Assembly (NCBI GenBank): GCA_028023455.1
Contig: JAQFVV010000451.1
Span: forward strand, 498,001-562,000
Reading direction: 5' to 3'
DNA length: 64,000 nucleotides
Source: Epiperipatus broadwayi
Lineage: Eukaryota > Onychophora > Udeonychophora > Euonychophora > Peripatidae
In this document: positions 61,566-64,000 of the stretch, one piece after another
Numbering within the stretch: the stretch's first letter is position 1
Layout of the letters: each line of letters begins with the position of its first letter
Translations under genes and position numbers: made by a program
Notes under the pieces: generated by a model
The model's database searches: none
Seen by the model: the letters and a program-made list of their open reading frames with translations, nothing else
What the model was told of the DNA's origin: nothing

Positions 61566-64000
61566 CCTTTATAAATTATGTAGCTTTAATATTTGGATCA
61601 GTTAATATATATATATTTTCATTTGCTGTGTGTATCTGAGAATATAAATCAGATGTCTTTTTGGATATGTATGTATTGAGATCTTTCAATAATATTTATA
61701 GTTGTGATGAATTAAAATATTTTAAACTTTTAATTTTTCACAGAATAATGAAATTTTAATTCTAAATTCATTCTGGACATTTTTTATTATTATAATTTAT
61801 GCAGTAATAATCTTAAATCCTTAAAATTGTGTACGTGCTCCACATCTGCAGACATATAGATGAACTAAGCTATATATCAAGTAATAAAGTTTGACCAGCA
61901 TCAATGGCAGTTACCAGCATATCTCAAATTTTTAAAGCTACATCATAAACTTTAAGGAGTCATTATATCATTAAGATTAATAATGGTTATGTCTTTATAA
62001 AGTTTCATTAATTTTCAGGACATATCAAATTTTAATACATTTATTATGTACATTATTCCTATTTACTTTAAAAAAAAAACAAAGAAAACTTTTGAGTTTT
62101 TGAAAAGCCATCTTATTTGAATTTTAGCAAAATGATAAGAATGTCAAATATGTGGAAATGAATGTTACTAATTTATATGAATGCATGCATATCAGGTCCT
62201 TTATCTTGATCTGAGATTAAAAGGTAATGATAAACCATGACCTCATTGTCTGCAGGAGAATGTCATTTTCATTTGTAGCAAAAGTTACATCATAGTAATC
62301 ATATTGTATAGCTATTTCATCATAGATTACTACAACTATCATTCTTTGGTTATATTTGAAGTATTTTTTTTTGGGGGGGGGGTGGATATTTTTTGACAAA
62401 TAAATTATTTGTACTTCTCATGACACTTTCTTCATTAGTTTTTATTTTTATTTTTATGAACAATAGAAAGTATAATACAATGTATTTGTCATAATTCTCT
62501 CATATTGACTATTGAGAGACAAAAACCAGATTTGGTTCTCTGCTATAATTGTATTTTATATTGCAGCATTATGGGTGGTTTGGCACCAACTACTGAAGAG
62601 ATTTGTTAATGTGAATTGCATCTTGTGTATTTACCCACAATTCGCGAAGGGGCAAACCACAATTAATTAATAAATAAAACTAAATTTAGTACTAAGGATT
62701 TATTATAAGTTATACAAACACAAAACTAGAATATATGTATGCAAGCTTAATTCTAATTAATATATACAGACAAATAAATGATCACGGAGTTTTTAAAGTC
62801 TTTAAACACTTTTTTAATAATGTCCAACAATTACTGTCTTATTTAATGGATTGTCACTTTTCACAACTACGCTAAATAATTATAAGTTCCCCAAGTTAAA
62901 ACCTAAGAGCCATTTAAGCTTACATAAAACAAAATAAGATTAGGACGATCTGCTTTAAATACTAGTCAGATTTTTATATCTTCAGATTCCCCAAACATCT
63001 GAGTTTATTGTCTCGTAGATGTTGACTGGGTACTAATGATACTCATTGTGAGCACAATAGCACTTCACGAACACAAATGGAGAAAAAAAGCACTTAAATC
63101 TACAATACAGAGTTTTTATAGTCTTCAGTATAATTATTCTCTTATCAGCAATTTTCCATTTCTTAAAATTCCTTTGCAAAAACATATAATTAATTTCATC
63201 TTTCCAGATCTACTATTTTCGTAAGATTTTATTTTTACTCTACTCAGTTCAAAATTTGGTCTTCCATTTGTAGAAAACCTTTTAATTACATAACTCTTTT
63301 CATTTTCTCATATCTATAACTGACTCCTAAAACAGTTTCCATTGTCATTAATTAGTACATTTAAATTTAACTTCTTGAGTATTCTTATCATTTTTTATGC
63401 TAAAATATTTATTGCAATTATTCTTGTGTTTTCAGCCATATATTTAAAATGTTTGCGCATAAGTTGTACTTTCTAGAAATGAATTGTTAAGGTCGAGATT
63501 TGCTATGCATCTATCTGTATAGAGAATATCATATAAATATATTTTTGATTTTTTTAAATTTTGAAGTCTATATAAGGTTAAAAGAAATCATAATAATTTC
63601 TAATCTAATAAACAATGAATAATAATTATTTATATATTTATTGAAAGGGGTAATTGTGAATAAGTATTGGCTAAAAATATGAAACTTCTATGATATATTT
63701 ATGCAACATACTTCGACAAATGCACAACAATAATATGTACATTTGAAAAAGCTGTGCATGTTTTAGCCTGATTGGTTCAGTTGGAATGCATTTTAGGAGC
63801 CATTAACATTTTTACCCACATCTAAAATTATATCTTTGAAATATAAGAGTATGTTTTAGTTATATGTCTAGAAATACATTTATGTACATACATATTCTAC
63901 CAATGATAAATATTATTTCTGTTTATGTAGGGTTTTTTTTTAATTCAACTCATTTTCTTTTAAATCTAAAAACTGCTACATGATACAAAATTATTGAAAT
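61566..64000. other. AT-rich spacer
   Basis: G10 tract at 62373-62382. A GC-richer patch near 62570-62660 (CGCGAAGGGGCAAACCACA) might be the edge of an LTR-like repeat, but no partner was found. No gene supported. Confidence 0.45.

Noticed and set aside
62570-62660. LTR edge with CGCGAAGGGGCAAACCACA
   Set aside because: No partner copy or target duplication in the window.

Overview
This window is AT-rich nuclear DNA (about three quarters A+T by eye) from an animal, most likely an invertebrate. Nothing bacterial, viral or organellar is visible: there are no operons, no ribosome binding sites and no long open frames (the longest, 173 codons, belongs to a retrotransposon). Recognisable families are Ty3/gypsy, a tRNA-Lys-primed LTR element, at least two kinds of non-LTR retrotransposon, Penelope-like elements (PLEs), Merlin and hAT DNA transposons, and a tandem SINE-like repeat carrying a hammerhead ribozyme. 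I cannot name the species. One LINE resembles tick/spider elements from memory, but that is weak evidence.

Layout. 1.3-3.7 kb: dead Ty3/gypsy pol in nearly full domain order. 8.6-9.6 kb: a complete but internally decayed Merlin transposon with a perfect 8-bp target duplication. 11.6 kb: a palindrome of PLE tails. 12.9-13.8 kb: the best host-gene candidate, a TATA-like promoter followed by a possible first coding exon with a mitochondrial-presequence look. 15.6-16.7 kb: two near-identical PLE 3' ends in inverted orientation. 20.7-25.6 kb: a decayed ZBED5-like hAT transposon into which a hammerhead-bearing repeat array (22.8-24.5 kb) inserted, itself hit by a 506-bp hAT MITE. 27.2-27.8 kb: LINE fragment. 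29.4-30.3 kb: second hammerhead-type repeat cluster, also inverted.

33.4-41.5 kb: a LINE interrupted by a 6.8-kb LTR composite (LTR, tRNA-Lys primer site, second LTR, second leader, then an inverted LTR); the LINE reads through in frame once the insert and one 4-bp GTAG are removed. 45.5 kb: a second possible promoter and short first exon. 49.3-52.3 kb: a minus-strand LINE split by a solo LTR of the same LTR family, with a 111-bp tandem duplication across the junction. 56.8-57.2 kb: PLE GIY-YIG remnant. 58.9-60.8 kb: a non-autonomous DNA transposon with perfect 33-bp inverted termini, nested hairpins and an internal minisatellite. The remainder is AT-rich spacer.

The most interesting system is the 450-470-bp repeat with a near-consensus type I hammerhead ribozyme (best copy 24364-24418). 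Tandem arrangement, a very short stem III and pairing shared among copies match the retrozyme class of small circular-RNA retroelements. The second is the foldback-like LTR composite. No complete host gene can be supported; the window is probably intronic or intergenic.
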